From Oscillospiraceae bacterium (lineage in GTDB: Bacteria; Bacillota; Clostridia; Oscillospirales; CAG-272): DNA of 59,998 bases. The notes below the pieces were generated by a model. The model had not been told where the DNA came from and made no database searches. It was given only the letters and a program-made list of their open reading frames with translations. The position numbers were made by a program, and so were the translations under genes. Below are positions 9,585 to 17,371 of this stretch, in pieces. The DNA lies in NCBI GenBank assembly GCA_015064315.1, contig SVSL01000006.1, forward strand, positions 1 to 59,998, in the 5' to 3' direction. The stretch's first letter is position 1, and each line of letters starts with the position of its first letter.

Positions 9585-9626
9585 AAAGCCGAACTACAGA
9601 GCGCGTAGTCCGACTTTCTTTTTTAT
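9585..9626 (+). terminator. Possible intrinsic terminator
   Basis: An imperfect stem (AAAGCCGAACTAC against GTAGTCCGACTTT, with two mismatches) is followed by CTTTTTTAT. It could end a transcript begun at the 9020 promoter. Confidence 0.4.
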
Positions 9627-9667
9627 CTGTTCTGAACCGCGTGGAAGGAAAGAAACAACCACCAAAG

Positions 9668-9745
9668 GAGAGGAGAAAAGCTTCATCGCGCGCGATTGGG
9701 AACTATATGCCCAATTATACAAAAGGCAAATTTTGTATAATTGGG
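9668..9745 (+). repeat. Dispersed direct repeat, copy 2, with a perfect 15-bp hairpin
   Basis: Second copy of the repeat at 8678. Its end forms a perfect 15-bp inverted repeat (CCCAATTATACAAAA and its complement, arms 9710-9724 and 9731-9745) around a 6-nt loop. A G-run follows rather than a T-run, so it is not a standard terminator. Confidence 0.75.
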
Positions 9746-9842
9746 GGGGAGGTGAAAGCGCGTGAATGGTGAATCTGTTTCATAAAAGCGGCGATTGTAC
9801 GCGTTTTTGATGCTTTGTAGAAAAAGCGCAATAAAAGCCCTC

Positions 9843-9871
9843 TTGACGAAGGCTTGGTTTTATGGTATAAT
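9843..9871 (+). promoter_or_regulatory. Promoter of the PHP-like gene
   Basis: TTGACG and TATAAT with 17-bp spacing, about 38 bp before the ATG at 9910. Confidence 0.8.
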
Positions 9872-9909
9872 CTTATTGTATCAAACAAAGGAATATAATT
9901 GATGAATTT

Positions 9910-10617
9910 ATGAAAAAACTGGTTGATTTCAACGCGCATCTTTTGCCTTGCATGAGAGAGTACGTTACCGATCCCTCGGTAAGCGTACGGATCATGCAGG
10001 AAATGGCAGAACGCTTTGGTATTGATTCCTTTTGCCTAACAGCTGACTTTGATGCCACTGCCGAAACCGTAGCGATGTTTCTTCTGCGTATGGAACGCTC
10101 AAAAAAGCTATTAAAGCCTTATCTTCCCAAGAGCCTTTCGGTCAAGTATTTTACAAGCGTTTTACTGTTGCGCGACCTTTCCTTGACACCGGATCTTGAT
10201 AAACTGCTTTTTTCTTCCGAAAAATTATTACCCCTCAGGCTTCCCATGTGTAGCTATGAGGATTGGATGGATCTTGAATTCAATCACTTACTTTACAAGA
10301 ACAAATTTGGTTTATTCTTTACATCCTTTGAGATTGCTGTTTTGCTATATCCGCAGGAGATCTTGGATAAGCTGATCCGAATATCGCGTGCGGTATTTCA
10401 ATTCAATTACAGAGCGCTTGCCGATCCAAAGGTTTGTAAGATCATCAAACAAATGATCGCCCAAAGAAAGCCGGTGCTCTTGGGAACCTCTTTGGATTCC
10501 ATGGAAAAGGTCTATTTTTATGAAATGAGCCATTATCTGCGTTGCGCAAGAACCCAATTTTCTGCTGAGGAGCATCGCATTCTACTTGGTCAGGCACAAT
10601 GGTTTGAGAATCTCTGA
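9910..10617 (+). CDS. Divergent CpsB/YwqE-like PHP-fold protein
   Basis: 235-residue soluble protein, not confidently recognised. The start DFNAHLLPCM, a following region like a long first helix, and DSFCLTADF resemble CpsB/YwqE tyrosine phosphatases, which begin DxHxHxLPG and use three metals. Here the first His of the motif is Asn, and later His ligands are not obvious (RHIL-type positions are missing), so catalysis may be lost. It has its own promoter, a very short 5' region, and a convergent neighbour, spoIIID, 14 bp away. A non-enzymatic or sporulation-linked role is possible but only inferred. Confidence 0.4.
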   Translation: MKKLVDFNAHLLPCMREYVTDPSVSVRIMQEMAERFGIDSFCLTADFDATAETVAMFLLRMERSKKLLKPYLPKSLSVKYFTSVLLLRDLSLTPDLDKLLFSSEKLLPLRLPMCSYEDWMDLEFNHLLYKNKFGLFFTSFEIAVLLYPQEILDKLIRISRAVFQFNYRALADPKVCKIIKQMIAQRKPVLLGTSLDSMEKVYFYEMSHYLRCARTQFSAEEHRILLGQAQWFENL

Positions 10618-10631
10618 ATTATACAAAATTT

Positions 10632-10901
10632 TTAAAGCTCTCTATCTTTTTCCCCGTATTTTCGCCTGGTGGCTTCACCTCCGCGCAAATGACGCTCCTG
10701 CTTATTTTTTTGCAAAAGCCTTTGCACCTCGGCATATAAGCCCTTGTTCACGTTCTGCAACGTCTGCGTAACATCCTTATGTACGGTGCTTTTGCTCACC
10801 CCAAACACGCGGGCAGCAGAACGGACGGTTGCTTGATGCTCGATCAAATATTCCCCCAAAGCAACGCATCGTTCCCTACCGTTCCAATAAGAAGTCGTCA
10901 T
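10632..10901 (-). CDS. spoIIID: Stage III sporulation transcriptional regulator SpoIIID
   Basis: DNA-binding regulator of the mother-cell programme, acting with sigma-E and switching toward sigma-K. The 89-residue product contains the hallmark helix-turn-helix FGVSKSTVHKDVT and the conserved RHLRGGEATRRKY near its C-terminus; both are diagnostic. I chose the ATG at 10901 (MTTSYWNG...), which gives the family's length; an open frame continues upstream but would add an unrelated 86-residue extension. GGAGG lies 13 nt upstream of the ATG, with AGGTGG closer. It is divergent from the TrmH-family gene. Its presence argues for an endospore former. Confidence 0.95.
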   Translation of the reverse strand: MTTSYWNGRERCVALGEYLIEHQATVRSAARVFGVSKSTVHKDVTQTLQNVNKGLYAEVQRLLQKNKQERHLRGGEATRRKYGEKDREL

Positions 10902-10975
10902 AACCACCTGTTCCTCCCCTGCCCCAAAAATATTTTGTACTATTATATGAAGGGAGCCCTTTGGTTTAGAAGCAA

Positions 10976-11758
10976 ATGAAAGAAACGATATTGCAAAAAG
11001 AAGAAGAAAAATTTGGTCATTCCGATATTTTGGAAGGTATGACCTCAATCTCCGCACTCCTGAACTCCCAAGGTGAAAACGATCGAAGCATCCAAAAGAT
11101 CTGGATCGATCAAGCAAAAAAGAGATCAAAGGCTGCTGAAATCGGATTTTTGACCGCAAAATCTCACGAGCTTGGTTTTTTGATGGAATTTGTATCCGCC
11201 GAACAGATCGAAGCCCATACCATCGGCAACACCCATGGCGGCATCATTGCCTTTTGCACCGCAAGAACACTTCCTCCTCTGTGCGCTGAAAAGATTCTCC
11301 CCAATGGTTTTTACGTCTACGTGGAAGGAATTGAAGACCCTTATAATTTCGGGTATACCATTCGTTCACTGTATGCCGCCGGTGTTACCGGTGTTGTGCT
11401 TTCTCCCAGAAACTGGATGAGCGCCGCAGGTGTAGTTGCAAGATCCTCGGCAGGTGCCTCCGAGCTGATCCCGATTTATACCGCAGACCCGGAGGATGCC
11501 GTGGATCTCTTTCGCACAGCCGGCTATCAGATCCTCTGCGCAGGCATTCGCGATTCGGTCTCCTTATTTGATGAGACCTTTCGATTCCCCGTGCTTTTGG
11601 TGATTGGCGGCGAAAAAAGAGGCATTTCCCGTAAGCTTTTGGACAAAGCAGATCAAATCGTTCGCATTGACTACGGTCGAAGCTTTCGAGGCTCTCTTTC
11701 CGCAGCCTCTGCTGCAACGGTTATGGCATTTGAGCTTTTTCGACAAAATAAACAATAA
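10976..11758 (+). CDS. TrmH/SpoU-family RNA 2'-O-methyltransferase
   Basis: 260-residue SPOUT-class methyltransferase. The C-terminal domain shows the three family motifs in altered form: motif 1 EDPYNFGYTIRSLYAAG (about residues 123-139), motif 2 IGGEKRGI (near 213), and motif 3 SLSAASAATVMAFEL near the C-terminus, which form the AdoMet-binding trefoil knot. An N-terminal substrate-binding-like part precedes it. The target (rRNA or tRNA site) cannot be read from sequence; motif 1 has Tyr/Phe where most relatives have HNLG, so it is a divergent paralogue. The ribosome site upstream of this ATG is weak. A strong terminator follows. Confidence 0.85.
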   Translation: MKETILQKEEEKFGHSDILEGMTSISALLNSQGENDRSIQKIWIDQAKKRSKAAEIGFLTAKSHELGFLMEFVSAEQIEAHTIGNTHGGIIAFCTARTLPPLCAEKILPNGFYVYVEGIEDPYNFGYTIRSLYAAGVTGVVLSPRNWMSAAGVVARSSAGASELIPIYTADPEDAVDLFRTAGYQILCAGIRDSVSLFDETFRFPVLLVIGGEKRGISRKLLDKADQIVRIDYGRSFRGSLSAASAATVMAFELFRQNKQ

Positions 11759-11764
11759 AAAAAC

Positions 11765-11802
11765 ACGTCATCGATTTCAAAAAAGCATCGATGACGTATT
11801 TT
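11765..11802. terminator. Bidirectional intrinsic terminator
   Basis: Perfect 11-bp stem ACGTCATCGAT with an 11-nt loop and A/T runs on both sides, between convergent genes. Confidence 0.88.
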
Positions 11803-12933
11803 TTATTTTTGGGGCTTGGAATTCTCTTTTGGAGGAAACAGATCCGAGAGGATCGTTTTTGTATTCAAGCCGATTAAAGTGGTAACAGTCTTTTGAATGG
11901 TTTTATGCACATGAGGATCCAGTTTTTTTCCTTTTGCGAGCCATTTATTTCGAATAGAAACCAACTCGGTTAAAGTCAGTGCGTTGTCAGCGGACAGAAT
12001 CTGAAAAAGCGCATCGGTAAATTGCTCTCTCTGCTCCGGGCTCATTTCGCGAACCCATTCCTTGAGAACCTTGTCCAAGCGCTTGGACTCGTTAGAGCGC
12101 TCCTTTAAATAAACGAAAGAGCCTCCCATAACCTCCCAGGAAACGCCGTCGTGCTGAAACATTCCCTTTTGTCGGCTTTTTACAACGGTATAATTCTCAT
12201 CATGCTCCAAGAGCATTCCAACCACAGCATTTTCGGGAACAAAGGATTTGATCATATGGCGCATATCGATATAATCCTCGTCTTCCAAAATATTCTTATT
12301 GAAGCCGGGACCGTCGTTACTCCATACGTTAATCAATCTTTTTTTAACTTCCGCAGCGCAATTCACCGCCGCAAAAACAGCCAGATTTCCGCCCTTACTG
12401 TGTCCGGTGAGACGAATAGAAGAAAATGAAGCATTGCTCTTTGCCGCTTGATTCAAATAATCCGCAGCGGCAGCTTGCGCCGGCACCACCGGAAGAAAGC
12501 TCATGTTAAAATTTTCCTTCCACCCCACAATGGTATCGTCGGTTCCTCGGTAAGCGATTACCATAGTTCCATCTCCCGGAAAAACGGTAATTGCCGAAAA
12601 TTGCGTCTGCTCCTCCAAATCCACGTGATTCACGTAAGCGGAAAGCTCCACGTTACGGAATCGCCTGCAATCCTTCAGTGCGCGAAACAGCTTGACGATA
12701 TCCTTGGGAACGATCAGTCCCACGGATATCTTTTTCATATCCGGATTTTTGGTGAAATACGAATTTGCCGCCGCCTTGATAGGCACCTTAGTACCACCAT
12801 GCAGATTCGAAACGATTCCATCAAAATCAACGTAGGAGATCAAAGAAAAAATCAAACTATCCACCTCATTAAAGGGGGCTTCGGTAAAGCTCAGATCTCC
12901 GCGCCATTTTACGTAGTCAAACAAGGTTCCCAA
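11803..12933 (-). CDS. Mbeg1-like (DUF2974) alpha/beta-hydrolase
   Basis: 376-residue lipase-like protein. The N-terminus LFDYVKWRGDLSF and NEVDSLIFSLISYVDFDG are typical of DUF2974. The nucleophile elbow is GHSKGGNLA (Ser in GxSxG), preceded by the strand AYRGTDDTIVGWKENF. No signal peptide or membrane helix is visible, so it is probably cytoplasmic or surface-associated; the substrate is unknown. I chose the TTG at 12933 because AAGGAG lies 8 nt upstream and the protein then starts at the family's usual point; a longer TTG at 12981 would overlap the DUF1846 gene. Last gene of a three-gene minus-strand run with DUF1846 and the M18 peptidase. Confidence 0.8.
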   Translation of the reverse strand: MGTLFDYVKWRGDLSFTEAPFNEVDSLIFSLISYVDFDGIVSNLHGGTKVPIKAAANSYFTKNPDMKKISVGLIVPKDIVKLFRALKDCRRFRNVELSAYVNHVDLEEQTQFSAITVFPGDGTMVIAYRGTDDTIVGWKENFNMSFLPVVPAQAAAADYLNQAAKSNASFSSIRLTGHSKGGNLAVFAAVNCAAEVKKRLINVWSNDGPGFNKNILEDEDYIDMRHMIKSFVPENAVVGMLLEHDENYTVVKSRQKGMFQHDGVSWEVMGGSFVYLKERSNESKRLDKVLKEWVREMSPEQREQFTDALFQILSADNALTLTELVSIRNKWLAKGKKLDPHVHKTIQKTVTTLIGLNTKTILSDLFPPKENSKPQK

Positions 12934-12974
12934 AACAACTTGCTCCTTTCCTTTGCAATCATCGATGGAAAAGC

Positions 12975-14462
12975 TCAACAACCGTGATAGAGACGCTTGC
13001 TTTCGTACTGTGGCTCACAAGTCAGATAAATTCCCAGCTTTTTGAGCGTATGCTCATCACTCTCCGAAAGAATTACCGAGGAATGCATTTCGCAGTTGCG
13101 CAAGCTTGCCAGCTGCTCCTGCGCTTTTGCGGCAACAGGATCGGTAACGGCACAGATCGAAAGAGCAATCAAAAGCTCGTTGGGATGGAGTCTTGGATTC
13201 TTGCTTCCCAAGACCCGAACCTTGAGGTTGGTAATAGGCTCAAGGATCTCCGGAGAGATCAGATCAATCCGATCATCGATATTCGCAAGCGTCTTGAGCG
13301 CATTGAGCAATGCAGCGGATGCCGCGCCGAGAAGTCTGGAGGTCTTTCCGGTAACGATTCTACCGTCACCAAGCTCAATCGCAATAGCAGGCTTTCCGGT
13401 TGTTTCCGCCTTTTGACGAGCCACCTCGGCAACCTTGCGGAAATCGGTATCAATCCCTGCGGATTGCATGATCAAATGCAATTTATCCACGTCGCGGCTA
13501 TCACCGCCACTCTTTCTCTGATTGCAGAGCGCGGTATAATAACGGCGAACGATCTCCATTTTGGAGGCTTCACAAACGGCATCGTTATCAAAAATGCAGT
13601 TGCCCGCCATATTGACTCCCATATCCGTGGGAGACTTATAGGGCGACGTTCCGCTGATCCGCTGGAACATGGCGTTGAGTACGGGAAAAATCTCCACGTC
13701 ACGGTTATAGTTGACCGTGGTAACGCCATACGCCTCCAGATGGAAGGGATCGATCATGTTCATATCATTCAGATCCGCGGTAGCAGCCTCGTATGCAATG
13801 TTTACGGGGTGCTTCAAAGGAAGATTCCAAATAGGAAAGGTCTCAAATTTGGCATATCCCGAAAGAGTGCCCCGCTTGTGCTCGTGATAAAGCTGGCTCA
13901 AACAGGTTGCCATCTTGCCGCTTCCGGGTCCCGGCGCGGTTACAACCACCAAGGAACGGGAGGTCTCGATATAATCGTTTTTGCCAAAGCCTTCATCGCT
14001 CACAATACGGTCGATATCCGATGGATATCCTTGAATATGATAATGTCTGTAAACACGCACGCCGAGAGATTCCAAGCGCTTTTGGAATTTCACCGCCGCA
14101 GGCTGATCCTGCCAACGCGTCAGCACCACGCTTCCCACAAAGAGACCAAAGCTGCGAAAGGCGTCGATCAAACGAAGGGTGTCCAGATCATAGGTGATTC
14201 CAAGATCTCCACGAACCTTGTTCTTTTCAATATCATTGGCATTGATGGCGATCACGATCTCGGCTTCATCCTTGAGCTGGATCAACATACGAATTTTACT
14301 GTCGGGCGCAAAGCCGGGCAATACGCGGGCGGCGTGATAGTCGTCAAAAAGCTTGCCGCCAAACTCCAGATAAAGCTTGCCGCCAAACTGATCAATGCGT
14401 TTGCGAATATGCTCGGATTGCGTTGCGATATATTTTTCATTATCAAAGCCGATCTTATGCAT
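12975..14462 (-). CDS. DUF1846 family protein
   Basis: 495-residue protein of a widespread Firmicutes family with a P-loop-like fold and no settled function. Family features seen are the start KIGFDNEKY, the glycine-rich VVTAPGPGSGKMATCLSQ near residue 175 (a plausible nucleotide-binding loop), and SPTDMGVNMAGNCI further on. The ATG at 14462 is preferred over a GTG 9 nt earlier because the AAGGAGG site abuts the GTG but sits 9 nt from the ATG. It overlaps the end of the M18 gene by 8 bp, implying coupled translation. Confidence 0.88.
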   Translation of the reverse strand: MHKIGFDNEKYIATQSEHIRKRIDQFGGKLYLEFGGKLFDDYHAARVLPGFAPDSKIRMLIQLKDEAEIVIAINANDIEKNKVRGDLGITYDLDTLRLIDAFRSFGLFVGSVVLTRWQDQPAAVKFQKRLESLGVRVYRHYHIQGYPSDIDRIVSDEGFGKNDYIETSRSLVVVTAPGPGSGKMATCLSQLYHEHKRGTLSGYAKFETFPIWNLPLKHPVNIAYEAATADLNDMNMIDPFHLEAYGVTTVNYNRDVEIFPVLNAMFQRISGTSPYKSPTDMGVNMAGNCIFDNDAVCEASKMEIVRRYYTALCNQRKSGGDSRDVDKLHLIMQSAGIDTDFRKVAEVARQKAETTGKPAIAIELGDGRIVTGKTSRLLGAASAALLNALKTLANIDDRIDLISPEILEPITNLKVRVLGSKNPRLHPNELLIALSICAVTDPVAAKAQEQLASLRNCEMHSSVILSESDEHTLKKLGIYLTCEPQYESKRLYHGC

Positions 14463-15789
14463 GCTTGCCACCCTCCTTGCCGTTTTTCAAAAGCTGATAG
14501 CTTCCGTCGCCGATCGCCTTCAGCTCGTATTGGTAAAACGCGGTCATTGCCCGAATCAGGTATTCGATATCCTTACAGCCTGCCGTCTCGTAGGAGGAAT
14601 GCATGGCAAGCTGAGCCATGCCGATATCCACCGTAATCAGCGGCACCTGCGTGTTGGAAATGCTTCCCAAGGTGGATCCACCGGGAAGATCGCTTCGATT
14701 GGCGTAATACTGAACGGGAATCTCCGCATTCTTGCAAATGCTCTCAAACAGCGCACAGGAGATGCCGTCGGTGGTGTATTTTTGCGCCGCGTTGGATTTG
14801 ATCACCACACCGCCGTTGAGATGAGGCGCATTTTTGGCGTCGCTCATTTCGGAATGGTTGGGGTGCTTGGCGTGTCCGTTGTCGGCAGAGATCATCATAG
14901 AGGATGCCAGCATCTGACGCTTGTCGGCATTCAGAGACTCGCAGATGCGGGACAGCGTATCCGAAAGGAACAGCGATCCCGCGCCCTGCTTGGTGGCGCT
15001 TCCGGTCTCCTCGTTGTCGGCGGCAAGAAGCAGATTGACGGTGTGCAAGGGGTTTACCGCAAGAAGTCCCTCCAGCGTGCCGTAGAGGCACATAAGATTA
15101 TCGATGCGGGGAGAGGAGAAGAATTCCTCGTTTGCGCCCCAAACGCTTCCCTTTTGGCGGTTGTAGAGGAAGAGGTCAAATCCTCGGATATCCTCAACTG
15201 AGCAGCTCAGCTCTTGGGCGAGAATGGATTTCAGCGTCTCCTTTCCTTGATTGTTCTGAGAGAACAAAGGAAGCATATCTACCGCGGCGTTCCACTTGTA
15301 ACCCGTGTTGACCTCGCGATTCATGTGAATGGCAAGATTGGGAATGAGCACCAGATCACGGTCGATTTTTACGGTTTTTGCAAGGAAATTCCCATCCTTT
15401 TCCAAAATCACGCGTCCGGCAACCGAGAGCGGACGGTCGGTCCAGGTGGAAAAGATCGAGCCGCCGTAGGGCTCTACCACAAGGCGTACATATTGATCAA
15501 AGGCGGGAGCCTCAAACTCGTTTTTGAGCTTGAAGGTAGGAGAATCGGTATGGCTTGCCGTGATCATAAAGGAGGATGCCGACTTTTCGGGCATACGGAA
15601 GGCAATGATCGAGGATTGATTGCGGGTTACAAAATAGCCCTTCCCTAACTCCAAATTCCAGTTTTCACCTTCCAGAAGCCTTACAAAGCCGTTCTTTTCC
15701 AACAGCTCTGCCGTATTTTCCACCGCGTGAAACGCCGTGGGAGAGGCTTCCAAAAAGGACAATAAATTTTCCATAGCTTGCGTGCGCAT
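14455..15789 (-). CDS. apeB: M18-family aminopeptidase
   Basis: Zinc aminopeptidase of 444 residues that removes N-terminal residues, often acidic ones, from peptides; family members assemble into dodecamers. Metal and catalytic motifs are all present: ITASHTDSPTFKLK (His/Asp), SPRIDNL, DNEETGS (catalytic Glu pair) and, late, IGMAQLAMHSSYE (final His ligand). The region SADNGHAKHPNHSEMSD is typical of M18. It is the first gene of the run leading into DUF1846. The start has AAGGCGGTGA upstream. Confidence 0.92.
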   Translation of the reverse strand: MRTQAMENLLSFLEASPTAFHAVENTAELLEKNGFVRLLEGENWNLELGKGYFVTRNQSSIIAFRMPEKSASSFMITASHTDSPTFKLKNEFEAPAFDQYVRLVVEPYGGSIFSTWTDRPLSVAGRVILEKDGNFLAKTVKIDRDLVLIPNLAIHMNREVNTGYKWNAAVDMLPLFSQNNQGKETLKSILAQELSCSVEDIRGFDLFLYNRQKGSVWGANEEFFSSPRIDNLMCLYGTLEGLLAVNPLHTVNLLLAADNEETGSATKQGAGSLFLSDTLSRICESLNADKRQMLASSMMISADNGHAKHPNHSEMSDAKNAPHLNGGVVIKSNAAQKYTTDGISCALFESICKNAEIPVQYYANRSDLPGGSTLGSISNTQVPLITVDIGMAQLAMHSSYETAGCKDIEYLIRAMTAFYQYELKAIGDGSYQLLKNGKEGGKHA

Positions 15790-15885
15790 TTCGTCACCGC
15801 CTTACGTTTTAAAAATCATATCTATTATATCACATTTTTTTATCGAATGCAACACAAAAGAACAGCTTTTTAAAATATTTTTCAC

Positions 15886-15920
15886 GCAAAAAGGTCAGCA
15901 GACAACACGCCTGCTGACCA
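15886..15920 (-). terminator. Intrinsic terminator after the serpin gene
   Basis: Read on the minus strand: a 9-bp stem GGTCAGCAG/CTGCTGACC with a 9-nt loop, followed by TTTTT. Confidence 0.85.
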
Positions 15921-15925
15921 AGTGA

Positions 15926-17371
15926 TTATTGAGGTTGGTTTACGATACCTACAAACAAAGGAAGGTTCGAGGGCGAATAGATCACGAACAAAAATGGGCG
16001 GTCAACCACAAAATCGATTTCTTCATTTGGAGACAAGGCGCCGTCTGTTTCCGTTATAATGGTATATGCAGCAGCGACACAGCCCTCTTCATCGATCTGA
16101 ACGCGAGCTCCGTGGGTTGCTTGTTCAACCTTTGCCATATAGGCTTCAGGAATAATGGAGGAAAAATCAGCCACCGTTGGATCAAAAACGTCTGTCACCC
16201 CCAACGACTTAAGCCCCTCCTCCAGATCGATCTGCGAGGAAACGTCAAATTTTGGAAGCGAGAGATTTACAAGAACGTACTTTTCGTTTTCCCATCCACT
16301 TTGACCGATCACAAAGTCCATGCATTGGGAATCGGCAAGCAGATCTTCTGCCGAAGTGCCTTCGTCGGGAAGAACGATCTTCATTCTGCCGCTGTCCTTA
16401 AAAAACAGCGTTACGGCGCCAAAGTGATCTCCCCAACAATAACTCATACCGTCGCTTTTGCTCATAAAAGCGCTTTCAACGTCTCCATTGGGAGCATGAA
16501 AAGTGCCGGTATAGGTAAATCCTTTGTTGAACACGTCGCTCCACGAGGCTTCAAACCAAACAGTGCTTACGATCGCGAGAAAGGTATCGGGTGTCATTTT
16601 CAGGTTGTTGATCTGATCCTCCAAAAGTCCTCCCGTTTGCTGATTCATCCAGATCTGCAAAGCCTTGTTATAGTCTTCGGAGCCCATTTCTCCGCGAAAG
16701 GTAGAGGCGTAATATTCTCTTGACAAAATTCCAACCGTATCTTCTTGATAATCCAAACGATCATCGCTTAACCAAAGAGAGTTTGCCAAAAGGCAGGTAG
16801 TTCTGCCATCGTCCCGATAATTCGCCTTCCAGATGGCGTTGGCTTCTTGGCGCAGCTGATGAACACCGGGAGCCCCCAACAGATCCAAGATCTGGGCACG
16901 GCTGTTCCCTTCCGTTGTCTCCGCCAGCATCGCAAGCGCCATATAGACGTTCAAAGGAGAATAAACCATGTTTTCTTCTTCATTCCCCGAAAGAAAAACG
17001 GGAATGCTTTGTGAGAAAAAGTGATCGAGATCAATATTCATGGACTTGTAATCCTTTGTCAGCTCTTCGATCGACTCTCGCCATTCGCTCCAATTTTCAT
17101 TGCTGTATTGTACCGTCTCCGGATAAAACGCGGCACCTATGGCATAGTTGTTTAAAAAATCCTCATCCGAAAGAGGAATGTGCTCCTCTTCCGCAGGAGT
17201 CCAAAGCTTCCCCAAAAGCGCCCCGATCAGAATCGCGCAAGCCAAAACTGCGGCAATTCCCGAATAAAACCACTTGGATCGATATATCTTTTTTGGGATC
17301 GGCTTTTTGGCGTCTTGGATATATTCATCCTTCACCATTCCAATGGCGTCAAACAGTTTATTCGATTTCAT
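15926..17371 (-). CDS. Membrane-anchored serpin with anti-sigma-like N-terminus
   Basis: 481 residues. Residues 1-33 are cytoplasmic and carry LFDAIGMVKDEYI, like the start of membrane proteins that partner ECF sigma factors in gut Clostridia. A single membrane helix spans about 35-54, then ~50 linker residues, then a full serpin domain (about 110-481) on the outside. Serpin hallmarks seen are VYSPLNVYMALAMLAETT, TVWFEASW, the hinge EEGCVAAAYT near 428-437, and DRPFLFVIY with FVGIVNQP at the end. The hinge has small residues, so loop insertion and protease trapping are plausible; hinge position P14 is Cys rather than Thr/Ser. The start overlaps the sigma gene stop by 4 bp (ATGA). A role as protease sensor or anti-sigma factor is inferred. 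Confidence 0.88.
   Translation of the reverse strand: MKSNKLFDAIGMVKDEYIQDAKKPIPKKIYRSKWFYSGIAAVLACAILIGALLGKLWTPAEEEHIPLSDEDFLNNYAIGAAFYPETVQYSNENWSEWRESIEELTKDYKSMNIDLDHFFSQSIPVFLSGNEEENMVYSPLNVYMALAMLAETTEGNSRAQILDLLGAPGVHQLRQEANAIWKANYRDDGRTTCLLANSLWLSDDRLDYQEDTVGILSREYYASTFRGEMGSEDYNKALQIWMNQQTGGLLEDQINNLKMTPDTFLAIVSTVWFEASWSDVFNKGFTYTGTFHAPNGDVESAFMSKSDGMSYCWGDHFGAVTLFFKDSGRMKIVLPDEGTSAEDLLADSQCMDFVIGQSGWENEKYVLVNLSLPKFDVSSQIDLEEGLKSLGVTDVFDPTVADFSSIIPEAYMAKVEQATHGARVQIDEEGCVAAAYTIITETDGALSPNEEIDFVVDRPFLFVIYSPSNLPLFVGIVNQPQ

Larger units (their letters stand above)
8500..9842. other. Gene-free region rich in palindromes
   Basis: About 1.3 kb with no convincing reading frame. It holds: an A/T-rich stretch (8575-8650); two direct copies of a ~60-bp repeat 990 bp apart (8678 and 9668); a consensus promoter at 9020-9048; and at least nine short perfect or near-perfect palindromes between 9118 and 9530 (at 9118-9139, 9147-9166, 9321-9333, 9351-9366, 9374-9393, 9400-9414, 9416-9444, 9481-9503 and 9510-9530). 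A possible terminator lies at 9585-9626. The density of stems suggests either a repeat sink or a long structured RNA. I cannot tell which from one sequence. Confidence 0.6.

Noticed and set aside
10902-11159. N-terminal extension of SpoIIID
   Set aside because: The frame is open, but the translated part is unlike the family, overlaps the divergent methyltransferase gene, and a good ribosome site precedes the inner ATG.
12984-14636. Long plus-strand open frame (550 codons) opposite DUF1846
   Set aside because: It is antisense to a strongly conserved gene, has no ribosome site and an unnatural composition; it arises from the codon bias of the real gene. The same applies to 3970-5607, 58025-59740 and 54402-56177 on the minus strand.
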